From Fasciolopsis buskii (Eukaryota; Platyhelminthes; Trematoda; Plagiorchiida; Fasciolidae): a stretch of DNA of 64,000 bases. Below, in pieces: positions 25,901 to 38,098 of this stretch. A program made the translations under genes and the position numbers. Under the pieces are notes generated by a model. The model worked only from the letters and a program-made list of their open reading frames with translations. It was not told the DNA's origin and searched no databases. Within the stretch, counting starts at the first letter, position 1. Each line of letters starts with the position of its first letter. The stretch spans positions 10,933 through 74,932 of the forward strand of contig LUCM01011247.1 of NCBI GenBank assembly GCA_008360955.1, written 5' to 3'.

Positions 25901-28602
25901 CGACTGAATGGCGAGGCTGCATACAGGTTTTTGAGCAAGAGGATCAAGTACGGATGCGAGAAGGTCGCACAAGACCGTCATTTTTACTCTATAACCGCCG
26001 TGGTGCTCACTACCAGGTTTGCAAATTGAAAACGTTGTGATTTCTGATGGTTCACAAACGATTTGTCATTGGTGTACCAATGAGTGATTTGCTCTTCCTG
26101 GGTAGTTTTCATGTTATGAGCATTTAGTTAAGGCAACTTAACAATATCTGTGATGTGATCAGATTCGGCATCACCCTGCGCACATACAGACCGATTTAAC
26201 AACCTGGCATATAGTCCCAGGTTGCAACATGTCCGCTGCTTTCCGATTTTCTATGCCCCTGTGAAGGTCCGCATGCCCCCACGATGTTCATCTCCCTGTC
26301 CGTTCTATCAAGGGGAAGAAAATATTGTGATAAATGTTGTTATCTACTTAGCAACACTGCAACATTTTATATCAAAGAATGACCAGCTTTTCACTCAAAA
26401 ATTAAGCCTCAAATGGCCATCGATCATACGTCGCACTGTCGGCAAAATGATTAATAACCCCCAGAATGTTCCATCATCACCTGATGCGCTTGCAGCTACA
26501 CTGCAAGTCATTCGCTGCGAGAATAAAGTTTTTTTGGAACTGAACATTTAGAATATTTCTTAAATTGTCCGTTTTCTGTCGGATGATCGCTAACTATTCC
26601 GTCCAATATGCATGAAGTTTACTGAATTTGAGCGCTACACATATGAACTTGCTAAACAAACTAAGAGCTGGTCATTTACCGTACGTTACCTGACGTTGTA
26701 GCCGCTGCGTTTCAATATGATTCCGAGCTAATCTTCAAATATCCTGAAATGTCAATATTCATTCATCCTGCCTGTTCTTTGTCCATCTCTCTAGCTCTTT
26801 GGGCAGCGATCGCTTTGGATGTGTTCAAATTAAAATTCGTCCAAATGTTCAATGTGGCCAGTAGTTCTGGATACAGTTGGATTACACTGTTCAGTACCTC
26901 CCTCGAACTGTGTTCTGATCGAACAGAATAAAACACCGTGCATACTGCATTGGCTGCGATCAACGAACTGCAATTGTAGGCGCTTGTGTGCAGGATCAAC
27001 TGACTTTAGCAAAGGACTTAATATCACCAAAGTCACGGCAAGTATGTGTTTTCTTTTAAAGTAATGGTATAAATTTCATTACACTTGCTATTTTCTAAAC
27101 TGCTTTGTTTCTAACACATGATTTCTCCGAAATGGGCAGTCCTCAAGTTACCATGGAAAAAATTCAAGAGCAGAACAAATATGGCATCCTTGTTTCGGCA
27201 ATTTCTTTGGTGTTTTGTAATGAGTTCAAGCAGGTACCATCAATTCACCCATTTTAAACATACTCAAAGATATTGCGACGGCCTCACTCTCTGGATCATT
27301 TGTCTTGAAAGCGAGTACATTTGTTCAGAGGAAACTTTGTGTAGGACAATAGTTAATGTTGTCAGATCCTATTGTAGACCACATTGAGTTCTTAACGTCT
27401 ACATTTGGTGATTTCCAGGCCTGAGCTTTGCTCAACTCGGGTATCTTTAAAAGCCTCATCAACTTTGTGGGGAAGCAAAGAGACAATATATATTTTTCTA
27501 CCACTTGCTGAACGATTGGATTTCCTCGAATAACCTTGCGGGAAATATTCAAGTGAAACCTAAAGCAAAGCTTTGCTTGAATTTGCAAGTTATGAATAAT
27601 TTTTCTGCGTCTGATTACGAACCACCCGTTGGCTTGGAACCTGTCGATCTGCATGAGTTGTCCTCATTGTTCTGTTGAAATGTTTCGATTTTCCAGTGAT
27701 TAACTTCATTTCCAGACGATTACAAAAAACAGCGAAATTCGGCAGGAAACGGACTCAACATCCAACCACCCGATGTTTGGCCAAATTGTATAGACCGCTG
27801 GCAGCGACAGGCATTATGTGTCGAACAGTGTTCGACTCACTGTATCTTCGGTTTCAAAGTAATATCCAGCATCCGGCATTAAAGGAATAATCGATCAATG
27901 CAACTAAAACACGAGTTAGTGCCTACATGTTTGGCAACTTTTGGTTGAGCATTCCCCTAATTAAAATCACTGAGAACTGACATAAGTTGTGTCTAGCTTT
28001 TTCGATATGGATATTCACTGCATAACTTTTGGTGAGCCGTAGAATCTAAACAATCTCTACTGTCTGCTTCTCTCCTTCTGTGCGATGCAACGTCCTGAAT
28101 GAATCCTCCTACAGGTCATCTGGATTCAGTCAAAGTCCAGAAACAAAAATTCACACAGGGATTTTTCACAAAACGTACTTATCCTAAGAACTCCGCGCAT
28201 CAAGTATATCTATTAGGAGGGATGGTCAAATCCCCGCCGAAATTAGAGTGAATTAACAAATAGGATTGCCAGACTTGCATCGTCCATTCACTCAACAAGA
28301 AATTTTCGCACAAAATGAGAAGGGGTGGTTTAGACGTTATCCGAACCCATACATTCTTATTTTGAGGTCTCAACTCACAGTTAAGAAAATATGGTAACAC
28401 CGTGTAGGAGTATACTTTAGCGGATCACCAGAAATGTGCATCCGCAACGCTGGAACTAATATGTAAAACTATTTAGTCAGATTCCGTATACATAGAATTT
28501 TCTAGATTATTGCTCGGAATCTTGAGTATGTGACTGGCTTGATTAACAACGCATCAGTATTTGTCCTTGGCTCGTATCCTAGTCTAAATGAAATGGATAT
28601 CC
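22986..28602. other. No gene recognised (about 5.6 kb)
   Basis: There is no supported gene. A less AT-rich patch lies at about 25.5-26.0 kb, where stop-free runs of up to 90 codons occur on both strands without known motifs. A minus-strand run at 25433-25567 starts with a signal-peptide-like segment (see findings). A 109-codon plus run at 26222-26551 and a 109-codon minus run at 27325-27654 match nothing I know. Confidence 0.5.
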
Positions 28603-28770
28603 ACGCCGGCGGTCAAGAAGAAGCGATGGTGGCCTTCGGCCATGAGGGTCGCCGGTCCGACCCCTTGCACAGCCGGCCTGCTACCCCACCTGGGAGTCCT
28701 CTGTTGGCTGTATCCCCACTCGTGAACTATGATGCATAGTTTTGTTACAGTAATAAGTGGAATAAAATGA
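28603..28770 (+). mobile_element. tRNA-derived SINE, copy 2
   Basis: This aligns over its length with the copy at 35.0 kb. It starts CCGGCGGT, has a B-box-like GGTCCGACCCC at 28654-28664, then a body with CCCCACCTGGGAGTCCTCTG, matching CCCCACTTGGCAGCCCTCTA in the other copy, and ends in GTTACAGTAATAAG, matching GTTATGTTAATAATAAAG. The A box is eroded (AAGAAGAAGCGATGG). The head-body-simple-tail layout is that of a tRNA-headed SINE. The run open across it on the plus strand is a by-product of the repeat, not a gene. Confidence 0.65.
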
Positions 28771-31700
28771 TGGGACAGGAAAAAGATTAATGCTAGCAAG
28801 GATGGGTTTATCGTACAGAATTTTCATGTATTTTTGTTTATGATTTCCCAACTAGCGTAGCATGAAAATTCATTCCGTGCTTTGATAACTTATGTTATTT
28901 GACTTCAGAGACAAAGTGCTTCGGTTTTCCTGCTTTGGATTCGTGCCGTGTGATATATTTTAAACGTCACTGAACCATCCAGCTGTGCATTTAGTAGGAA
29001 TTTTCCCCACTCGCCCGCCGGGATCGTGCGATAGCTTTTGCCGTTACGTTCTAATCGAAAGCCACCTTACCATTTCTATGATCCATCTGCATAAATGTAT
29101 GCATTCCGGGACCCTAAATGACAAAGAATACCGTATCGCCCGTCGTTCCTCTTACTGGAAAGTGATGAGCGTTTCGGATGCAAATTGGCTTCGAAGTACA
29201 ACTGCACAGATTATAGTTTACCGGTTTCCATCTCCCTTAATGATTCTAACTACCATCGACAACTGATTTACCGTCATAATATGTTTCTACCGGCCATGCC
29301 TCGAATAATCTGATGATTGAAAGCTGCACTAATCGCAATGTCTTTCGGCTCGAACTTATAGACATTTTATTAATTCACCGCAATAATGCCTCATCAATCC
29401 AATGTTGCGCAGTCTCCTTCGATCGCTCTATTATGTCCAGTCCACCGATTCTGACAGGAGTGATCTCCACATTGTGAGTGGCATACATTTTGGAATTTCC
29501 TAAATTGTCTGTATATTTCGCATAAACTTCTAAAACGAAGCAATTCGGGGACTAATCATATTCACGTTTGATTTGACAGCCGTTCTACCTGCATTTACTT
29601 TTACTCATCTCCTCAAGGTCCTTTGGATGAATCGTCATCTCAACCGGTCATTCCACACACGAAACGTTGACACGTTCCAAAGTGGGAAGATGAAACGTAA
29701 CAAGGGAATAAGTTACACAAGTGTTTCCTTTATCCCCGTCAGAATAAATAAACTGTTCGCCAGGCCTGGGTTCGATGTTTCATTATGCGCTGTCATATCC
29801 GAATGCACAGCCCAGAAACAAGTCTTCAGGGCCGAAAATGTTCAATTTTGATCGTATGTTTGGTTTAGATTATTTTCACCCGAAACACTTCATCCGTGAT
29901 AAGATGATTAACACGGAAAACTACTATGCCACAAGTTATCCGACCATAGTTAAATTTTTCGGTCAATTGTGTATCAGTTTCTCAAACATCACTTAGTTGG
30001 CCATTTGCCCAATATGGTTTCATCCGAAGGAACACAACGCGATATTCTTTGGCATCATGGTCTAACTGTGAGTTGTGGACAGGCAATGATTGATTTCTGT
30101 AATTCTTTGTTATTGATTCACAGTGACACCCGCAACTAATGCCAGTTTATTGTTTGACCATCTTCTTCAATCTACTTTTTCACGTCGGTCGTCTTAGCTT
30201 GTTTCTAGGAAATTCCATAAACGCTTTAGTCATGCTCTTAACTGAATGGACGAACTAATTGTGTGACCATCGTAAGACAGAAGCCACAAGGACGATGTTT
30301 AGTGACATTTCTCGTAACATATTATTGGAAGTTTGAACGGTGCACATTGCACAGATAACGCAAAGTTCGCACCTATATCTGGTAATAGAGTTGACAGCAA
30401 AGTTAGGCGAACAAAATCATTATTGTCTTAAAAATAACAGTTTTCGTACAACAATGAGCGGAGTTATTTTGCCGCGATCACTATTATACTCATTTTCTCT
30501 AGTCACCTCATAAAATCTGTGCAGATTCACCACAACACAGACATTTGTTTACGGTCATTGTTACAGACAACTAACAAAATTTGCCTAGATTGATTAATCG
30601 ATATGACATATTAGCAAACCAAAGATTATCTTTCTAATATCCATGTTGGTTGATTCACCTTCATAGGCGTAAAGTTCACTCAAGAAGTTGAAAACGCTCT
30701 TAAGTACTGGAACAGTCACAGGACAGCGTTTACATTTAACTGATGCCCCTAATGCCAATAATTAGAATTTGATGAAATAGATTGTGCTTTAACAGGAATG
30801 CCTTCCGCGACTCCGTCATCTCTACACAACTAGTTACGTCTTGCTCTCTGAAGAATATAAGCCCTCGGTTAGGTGGGCAGCGGCATATTATGGTTCTCAT
30901 CTGGCTAAGATGAATTAGCGCACTGGTAAACAAAATGAGGTTATTTGACAGGGTTTCATCTCGATGTCCAAGTTTCGTCTGTGTGACAGAAACACCAAGG
31001 CGATATCATTCCGCAAGGTAGTTGGCTGAGATCAACAGGTAGACAAAGAACTCGCCCGTGTGATTGCATCGTTTTTCAATAAACACTATTAGCTTGGCAG
31101 AGGCAAGCCCACCTGATCGATATTGAGTGATAACGCCCACAGTGGAATGGCTTGTGCAATATCGTTGCCAATCTGAAAAAAGGTCACAAGCATACAAACC
31201 TGTGCGGTTCCTGTTTCTGTGTTTACGATCCCGCTGGTTCTATTTTAAACCAACCAATGCCAAACTAAACAGCTTGCCTCACAAGGTAACATGTAACTCT
31301 AGCCAACCCGAGTAGCTCCAATAAATATGAGCAAAGTGGAAAACAAAGTGAACCATTGTCTCTTAGGGACGTTTGTCCTCAGGGCTTGATTGGCGTTAAC
31401 TGTTAGAAGAGGTGAAGCTGCATGTTTCCTCACTTCACTCAGCCCACGTTAGCTTGAATTTCTCATCAACTTCTCCAATTGTATGAATACAATAAGTACG
31501 AAAAGAAGATTGTATGCAACTGACCGTCAACTTGTCAGAATGATCCCTGAAGGTCAGAAGTCATTTTGCTTCCTATTTCGTTATCATCGCATGAATGAAA
31601 CATGAGAAAAATAGAGGATTTTTATTACCGACCATGCACAGTTAAGGCCAATAAACTAGGAAAAACCAACATGGTCTGTCAAAACGATTTTGTAATCGAA

Positions 31701-34031
31701 TAAAGGATTTTATTTTAAAAAAGCCGAACAGTCTATAGTAACAACAAATCGGTGTATAAAATGCTTGCCTGGAGGACAGAGATATCTCGTTCCAAATTTT
31801 TGATATTCTGTATGCTGACAGAAAACTGTCTGCACCATTCGATGACGATTTGGAAATTTTGCATGCAGAATACTCCGTACAACTTTGAATACTTCTATTG
31901 GTATGAGGAATCGAAACGGCAAAAAATAAAAACTTTGTTGATAATTAAAACGACATTGATTTTTGCAAATTTTCAAGGATGCCTACAACGGCAATTCCGT
32001 GAAAATGGTTTCTTATGAACGAAGTATATGGCTGCTTTGATCCTCGTAGAGCTGTACTTATCTACTAAACCACTTGGAGTAAAATAGTGAAACTATATCA
32101 GTAAGTCATTTCCAAAGTTCTCCAATGGAAGCGTTAGACAAAGGACATTATCTGGTCTGGTAAACTGTAGATTTGAACTGTCATGGAATAACGTGATTCA
32201 CTATTATAACGAAAATGTGTTTCTGAGCGAAAACGCTTAAACAATACAAAATGTTCCGAATTTCTCGGCACTATTGATTTCCAGGTATGGTATTTGCCTT
32301 TTATTTTCCATTTGAACGATGTTAATTCTTTACGGTCGAGGGCCTGCACAAGCGCTGAAACCTTACGGTAACCAGCGATCAGTAAACGATAAGTGGATAC
32401 GTGCAGAATGTAATCAAACTCAAGATAGTATTGCAGCTCACAATGCCAGCTATCACGTCGTCGACATTCATCATTTGAGCATTGTACATGACTGCGGTTC
32501 GTTTTGTTCTACTCCGGGATTCCTAGACCTATCCCCCTTGCTTTGCGACTTCCTGTTTTCCACCACTGATACCCTTAAAATACTGGTCTTCCCTCTTAGG
32601 ATACTCGATTGAACTGCATTCAGGTGGATCATAGCGTGCACAGTACGGCTGATAGGCATCTTTTAGCCGAGACTAACTTACTACAGCGCATTCCATAACT
32701 TGGTCCCATTTTGCCTAAGCATACTCTTCCTTCGCGTTTTCAAGCACTTTCTGTATTTGTTCGGGTAGCCTGTAAGGATCATCCTGGAGCTCAGTCTAAA
32801 CTATCAGCAGTGGTACTATTAAAATTTCTGATTTGATTTAAAGAGATGGAGATTTTCAACGGTCTGACATTCAGACAGATATAACTCAGATAGTAAAACT
32901 GCGGCAGCAATTCTATGTGACCTACTTTAAACTTTTTAACAGTTCACAAGTCTAGGTATAACGGGGGTTTTAAAGTCATCAGAACAGTTAGGTTTCTCAG
33001 TCGACCCTAAAGAGATATGGTGGAATCTGTCGGTAAAATGGACGCTTGTAAAATTCCCATATCCAAAACGATGACACTGCGCAAACATTTCACCATCATT
33101 AAGAATCTACAACATTGCATGCCTACTAACGGTGACCTGTGAATAATGCTTATTTTATTACAAATTTCGATCGTCAACTATTCGAGTTAAGAACTGACAA
33201 ATCCATGATAGTTTGTCAAACACGTAAGTTTGAATCTTTCAGGGGACTGGTAATTGTTTAATATCATATTGCATTCAAATACCCGGTAGAGGCTTTGCAA
33301 TGCGTTTGGATGGGCCTTTTGTTTAACAACTGATCTAAGCTGGAAGTAAGATCAGGAAAAGTGAGTGGGGATCATAATGGCTGTGCACAAATAGTCTTCC
33401 GTTCAGCTACACAACACTATTTTTTGCAAAGGTTCTTGTGAGAGCTAAATGCTTTTTCCAAGGACAAGAACTGCTTCCACGCTTAGCCGTTGTAATCCCT
33501 GATAGTACAAGTCGTCCAGTTGCGACGGATCATTATAAAAACATAATATACGGTTGGCAAAGGTCAGTAGCAGGGGACGGCCTTGTGCCCAACATACGAC
33601 AGGTGGAAATTAAAAAAATCGTGTTTACTAGGCAATTTAGTTTGACAAACATTTAGAGACCTGAAACCGGATTGGTGATGTTCAGCTGAGAATAACATTT
33701 CTGCTGGGTTCGAATTTTCCACGATAACTTCATCAGCGGCCGCATGTTCATTTGCTTCATAAAACTTACAATTCCCGTGTGCATTTCAAACGTTGTACGT
33801 TCAAATTCAATCGAAAATGGCAAAATACGTGTCAAGATAGAAGAATTTTGAGTGGCAAAAGTAGACAGCTCTAAATTAGATAAACAAAACAAAATATAAA
33901 TTTAATCATGTAAATATAAGCAATGACATGTTCCATTCAGATTTTCGGGATTGGAGGGGCAGAACCAAATGACGTGAGGATTTCCCCGAAAAATCGATGC
34001 GCCATGTATTGGTTTTCATTGCGAGTGGCAA
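28771..34031. other. No gene recognised (about 5.3 kb)
   Basis: No coding region or repeat can be supported. Runs of up to 97 codons (for example plus 32319-32612 and plus 28985-29266) are open on one strand while opposed by shorter runs on the other, and none shows a family motif. A 72-codon plus run at 33438-33656 is hydrophilic but unrecognised. Confidence 0.5.
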
Positions 34032-34207
34032 AATATTAATGACACCTTTGTTGGTAGATTGTAATGCGCCGACGTTTCGACTACCGCGGGTAGTCCTTCT
34101 CAAGTCAAATTTTCCAATCAAAAGAAAACGTGCCTTGAGATAGACTACCCACGGTGGTCGAAACATTGGTACATCACATCTACCAGCAACGTTGTGATAT
34201 TAATATT
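34032..34207. repeat. Inverted pair of hammerhead-like dispersed repeat units
   Basis: Two copies of one repeat face each other. The outer ends are AATATTAAT at 34032-34040 and its reverse complement ending at 34207. Each unit then has a TTGGTAGAT-type (or TGGTAGAT) block and the core. In the orientation of the right unit the core reads CTTGAGA (34134-34140), a stem GACTACC/GGTGGTC with a 3-base loop (34143-34159), then GAAAC (34160-34164). The left unit, read on the minus strand, has the same order, with stem bases at 34079-34095 and GAAAC at 34074-34078. A stem-loop followed by GAAA is the layout of hammerhead ribozyme stem II, and Penelope-like elements are known to carry hammerhead motifs. 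The CUGAUGA box is not intact (CTTGAGA instead), so activity is doubtful. A palindromic MITE is the alternative. Confidence 0.6.
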
Positions 34208-35028
34208 ATGTCATTCACAATTAAAGGAACCCCGTTGAATGGATCAGGATTACAAAATATTGCCCTTCGTGAAACGTGTAGTCGGTGGTTTAAGTACCAA
34301 TTTGCATAAGTGCGTAAGTCACAATGAGTAAGGTAGCCAAAGCATTCCAAGTTGGATCAAAAAATAACAAAATACCATGACAGCAACACTTTTGTCTTGA
34401 GTGATGTCTACTTGAACGAAAAACCGAATTTACGTCAGATGAGAAATTCAATGGCCAACTAACATAGGGAAAACTGTCGAGTTCCGTGATTCTGAAATGT
34501 CCGTGTTTTACATTTGCAAATTGAATGCAAACCATAGAAGAACGCACACATCTGCTGATCAGTCTCCTCACGATTGAGTTTTCGATAATCGAGCTTAGAC
34601 GAAAGCAAAACAGGATTGCCTGAGCAAATTTTGTTAAGGGTAGTTGTATTCATGTTTGTATGTGCTGGTCAGTTATAGTCATTTGCTTTTATGATGTCCA
34701 TTGGGGCAATCGAAATACAGACTAGTTAGTCGGCAGTTACCACCTGATAGCAGGAACGTCTGTTCCATTTTGAAGCGCTTCTTAAGTTGTGTGCTTTTCG
34801 ACTTGAGTCCAGGGCAATAGGATATGTGATTGAAGACACAAGCAGTCTGGGTTTCTCCGATCAGTATTCTAGTAAACAGTTATGTGAACTCCGCTGGGAC
34901 CTTGAACATCTTTTGGTCACTCTTCTGAAACACACCACTTGGCTTAACTGTAAAGTGTGACCGTGCCTATCACCATGTGGTAATGAGGATATGCTCGTAG
35001 GTAAATGCAAGCAAATCTTTACATTAAT
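34208..35028. other. No gene recognised between two repeats
   Basis: A 93-codon minus run (34290-34571) overlaps a 64-codon minus run (34459-34653) in another frame. Neither shows recognised motifs. Nothing else can be supported here. Confidence 0.45.
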
Positions 35029-35182
35029 GGCCGGCGGTGGCCAAACGGATAAGGTCGTGGCGTTTGGACATGGAGGTCGCGGGTTGGAATCCTCCCACTG
35101 CTGGTCAACTTCCCCACTTGGCAGCCCTCTATTAGCCATGGCCCCCTTCCTGTACATTGTTATGTTAATAATAAAGAAAGTA
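35029..35182 (+). mobile_element. tRNA-derived SINE, copy 3 (best preserved)
   Basis: An A-box-like TGGCCAAACGG stands at 35038-35048 and a B-box-like GGTTGGAATCC at 35082-35092; the tRNA consensus B box has C at the fifth position. CCGGCGG (35031-35037) can pair with CTGCTGG (35098-35104) over 7 bp, G-U pairs included, like a tRNA acceptor stem. The body (CCCCACTTGGCAGCCCTCTA) and an AATAATAAAG tail follow. It aligns with copies at 28.6 kb (plus) and 22.9 kb (minus). The minus-strand reading of the B box gives WEDSNPRP, a peptide often mistaken for a protein in animal genomes. RNA polymerase III transcription is inferred from the boxes. Confidence 0.75.
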
Positions 35183-37388
35183 AACAACACAAGAAACCTG
35201 TATTCCTTCTTCTGCTCATTTGATGAATCACACTGGAATTTTGTCTGACAATGAACTTCCTCCGGTATTCTTCATTGTCGGCGTCCCATACTCCACCAAT
35301 CAATGAAGAATTTATTGAGCAGCTCCGACTAAACTGTTTTTTTTGGTGGAATTCGTTCTGTTCGCGTAAACTCACCTTAGAAACCAAGCCTGAACGAGTT
35401 TTTGTCAAAAATTAGGGATTGACGTCTCCGCACGTTCATGTTCCAGCACATCAATCGCTGAACAGTGCAGAATGAAGGAAAATAGGGTTACCATTCGTTC
35501 GTCCAATAGCCCAATTCGTACCAACCAACAAACAAACATGCAGGCAGTCTGGTGTCTAATCTTAACGTTATTTGGGGCAGATATAACCAAAAAACCAGCA
35601 GTCTTTGTCGCACAATGTTCTCTTACTGCATCTCACATCCTGTTTTTATTATCGGGGATCATGTTATCACAGGTAGTTCCTCATTCGTACTTTAGCCAAG
35701 GTTGAGTTAGCTAACACTTGTCTGTGAATATCGTGGACATCTCAGGATATCTCCAGTCGTTTGGTTGGGCTTGAATTGCACAAGCCGTGTTAGTTCTGTT
35801 CGTGAATAAAATGCCCTTAGTCCGTTTGATGCAATAATCAAAAGGACAAACGCATTGAGTAACACTCGACTTTAACAGATCATCCCCTCACTAACTGCAA
35901 TAGCTGACACGTTATCTGATTTCATTTTACTCTTCCCATTTGGTCTAGTTTATGTTTGCAATTTAAAGTTTAGAGCTGCTAAAAGTGTTACTGATTGCGA
36001 ATCTTGGTTAATCATTCTCGAATATGAAAACTCAGTGAGATAAATTTAAAGACGAAATTCTGGTTCACTGAAATTTGGTCCGATATCTTATCAAAAGAAT
36101 CTGGCTTTCGGTTATCAAATCATAAGCAGGCTAATGAACTGGTCTCCCGCGTAGCGAATGAATTTCGAACCGCCATTTTGAGCATGTTAATATGCTTTTG
36201 TAATGCTGTGCGCGTGGCCTGGGCAGAACTGACGAAATTCTTCAGTGGTTCCTATCACCAAAATTTCACAATCATTCTTCACCAAGCAGCGTCGGTCGAT
36301 GCGCCAATAACACGACAGGCTACTAGGCACCTGGACCGTGATTCCATGAAGCCGACGAACAAATTTTTACACATTCCGCTTCACTGATGCTATTGAAAGT
36401 ACCAGGTTTTGCTTGAGGGTATTCGAACGGTTGAATTGGTCGAATGATTCTCAAAAAGTTAATCTAGTGGCTTTCAATCAGACCAGATGTGGTTTCATCC
36501 ACGTGCTGTATCCCATGGACGAAGGTGAATCACCCCTCAAAATTGCTGTGTTGCCTAACGAAATCGAGATGTGTCGACAAACAGTGTTTTATCCATGCGC
36601 TGATTTGAGTGAAAATGGGATTTGTCTATCAAACGGACTGTTGTCAGCTTGAAGTAGGAATGAATAAAGGCAAAATGTTTACCACAGGACAATAGTTTCC
36701 GCACGTCTTTTGCTCACCATTAAAGTAGATTCAAGTTCGTTTCAGTCTGAATATTTTCTTTTGGCCATTGTCATTCTTACTTAGACATTTTGTGTTAAGT
36801 TACGACAACTAAGCGTCGGCAATATTATTGACCGAGCATATTTCAAGTCGTTTGAATTGTTGTATGAATGTACTGACAAAAATTCAGACCACTGATTGGC
36901 TGACGTTATACCATTGCAGTCATCGTTTTGTGAACACAACAACGATATTTTATTTTCGAGCCAAGCTTTACTTTCGGTTCATGTTTCATCTTTTAAGATT
37001 GAATCCGCTCTCGGGATACTTTTCCCAAGTTGCAAATGTGGTCTTACGAAGGCGCTTATTAGTCCCAAGTCCCATATCTAACGAGTGTTCAACAAGGTCA
37101 CTCGCAGCATCACGTCTGGGTTACCTCGTTTCTTACCGCATGCGGCAGAATTAATAGAACAGCTACGTTTTCCACCGTTTTGCGCGATGAAAAAGTTAAA
37201 TTTTAAAAACTTGAGTTCAGGTAGCAAATGAATATGGAAGAATCAATCGTAGTAGCTCGTTCATCCAGCGGAATACATGCACGGGGATTGGGATATCGGG
37301 AAACTTGTTTCATCCTTGGTAAGTACTACCGTTGTAAACGTTTTATTACGGTGAAAGCTCATGTTTTTGGACTACGTTTTTGGTAGTT
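35183..37388. other. No gene recognised
   Basis: There is no supported feature. Plus runs at 36413-36652 (79 codons) and 36828-37154 (108 codons) have no recognised motif. Confidence 0.45.
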
Positions 37389-38098
37389 TCATGTCCCGGA
37401 AAATTTGAGGAAGTAGGACTCGAGCACTGAATTCAGACTGTTATGATCTATCAGCCTCCACCGAATTCCGGCGTGCTCCTCTAATTCTGAGTTTGAGTGA
37501 GTAGGTTTAACATGGACATGACAAGTTTCGATGAAGTGGTGTGGCCGGGTCTGGTTGACGTGATGAGCGTCCGGGCGAACTATGAGTACAAACACTCGGG
37601 ATGAACGTCTTATTGGAAATTCAAAGCTTACTAAGCCGTGCGGGAATCTCGTGAATTTTTCAGGTATGTGGAATTGAAATTGTATGCCTATCATGAAACA
37701 CAACCATTTATAGTTACCCTTCGAGGGCTTTGTTTTTTGCCTTTCAACAATAATCGTCAACGATAACAAAATCGTCACTCATAGTGTTTTACAAGCTGAC
37801 GCTTCTGGAAGAACGGCGTCACTTTACCTAAATACATGAAGTGACACGCTTGACTCTTGGATTGAAAATTAGACCATGTTTTGTTCGGTACACGAGAACC
37901 GTTATTGTTGTCGATGAATCGCATAGTTTTACAAAGGAAAAAAACTAAATTTACACCAAAGTAAGCTTCCTTGTCCGTGACATTCGTTATGCGATTCACC
38001 AACTGGATATGTTTCACTCGTGACAAAATGGGACCGACGGATTGAAGCGTCCATCGTTCATAAGGTTTGGTATAACGCAGCCTTTGCTCACGCTTCAA
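37389..38098 (-). other. Two abutting minus-strand open runs, unrecognised
   Basis: A 107-codon run (37775-38098) ends at a TGA that overlaps the GTG start of a 129-codon run (37389-37778) in another frame, so about 700 bp of the minus strand is open with one frame change. The second run has short hydrophilic stretches (SNSELEEHAG) and a less AT-rich core at 37.45-37.62 kb. I recognise no family in either part. It may be a decayed coding sequence interrupted by a frameshift, or chance. Confidence 0.12.

Noticed and set aside
34861..35190. 109-codon minus-strand run containing WEDSNPRP
   Set aside because: This peptide comes from reading a tRNA-like B box backwards. The run lies on the SINE at 35029-35182 and is not a gene.
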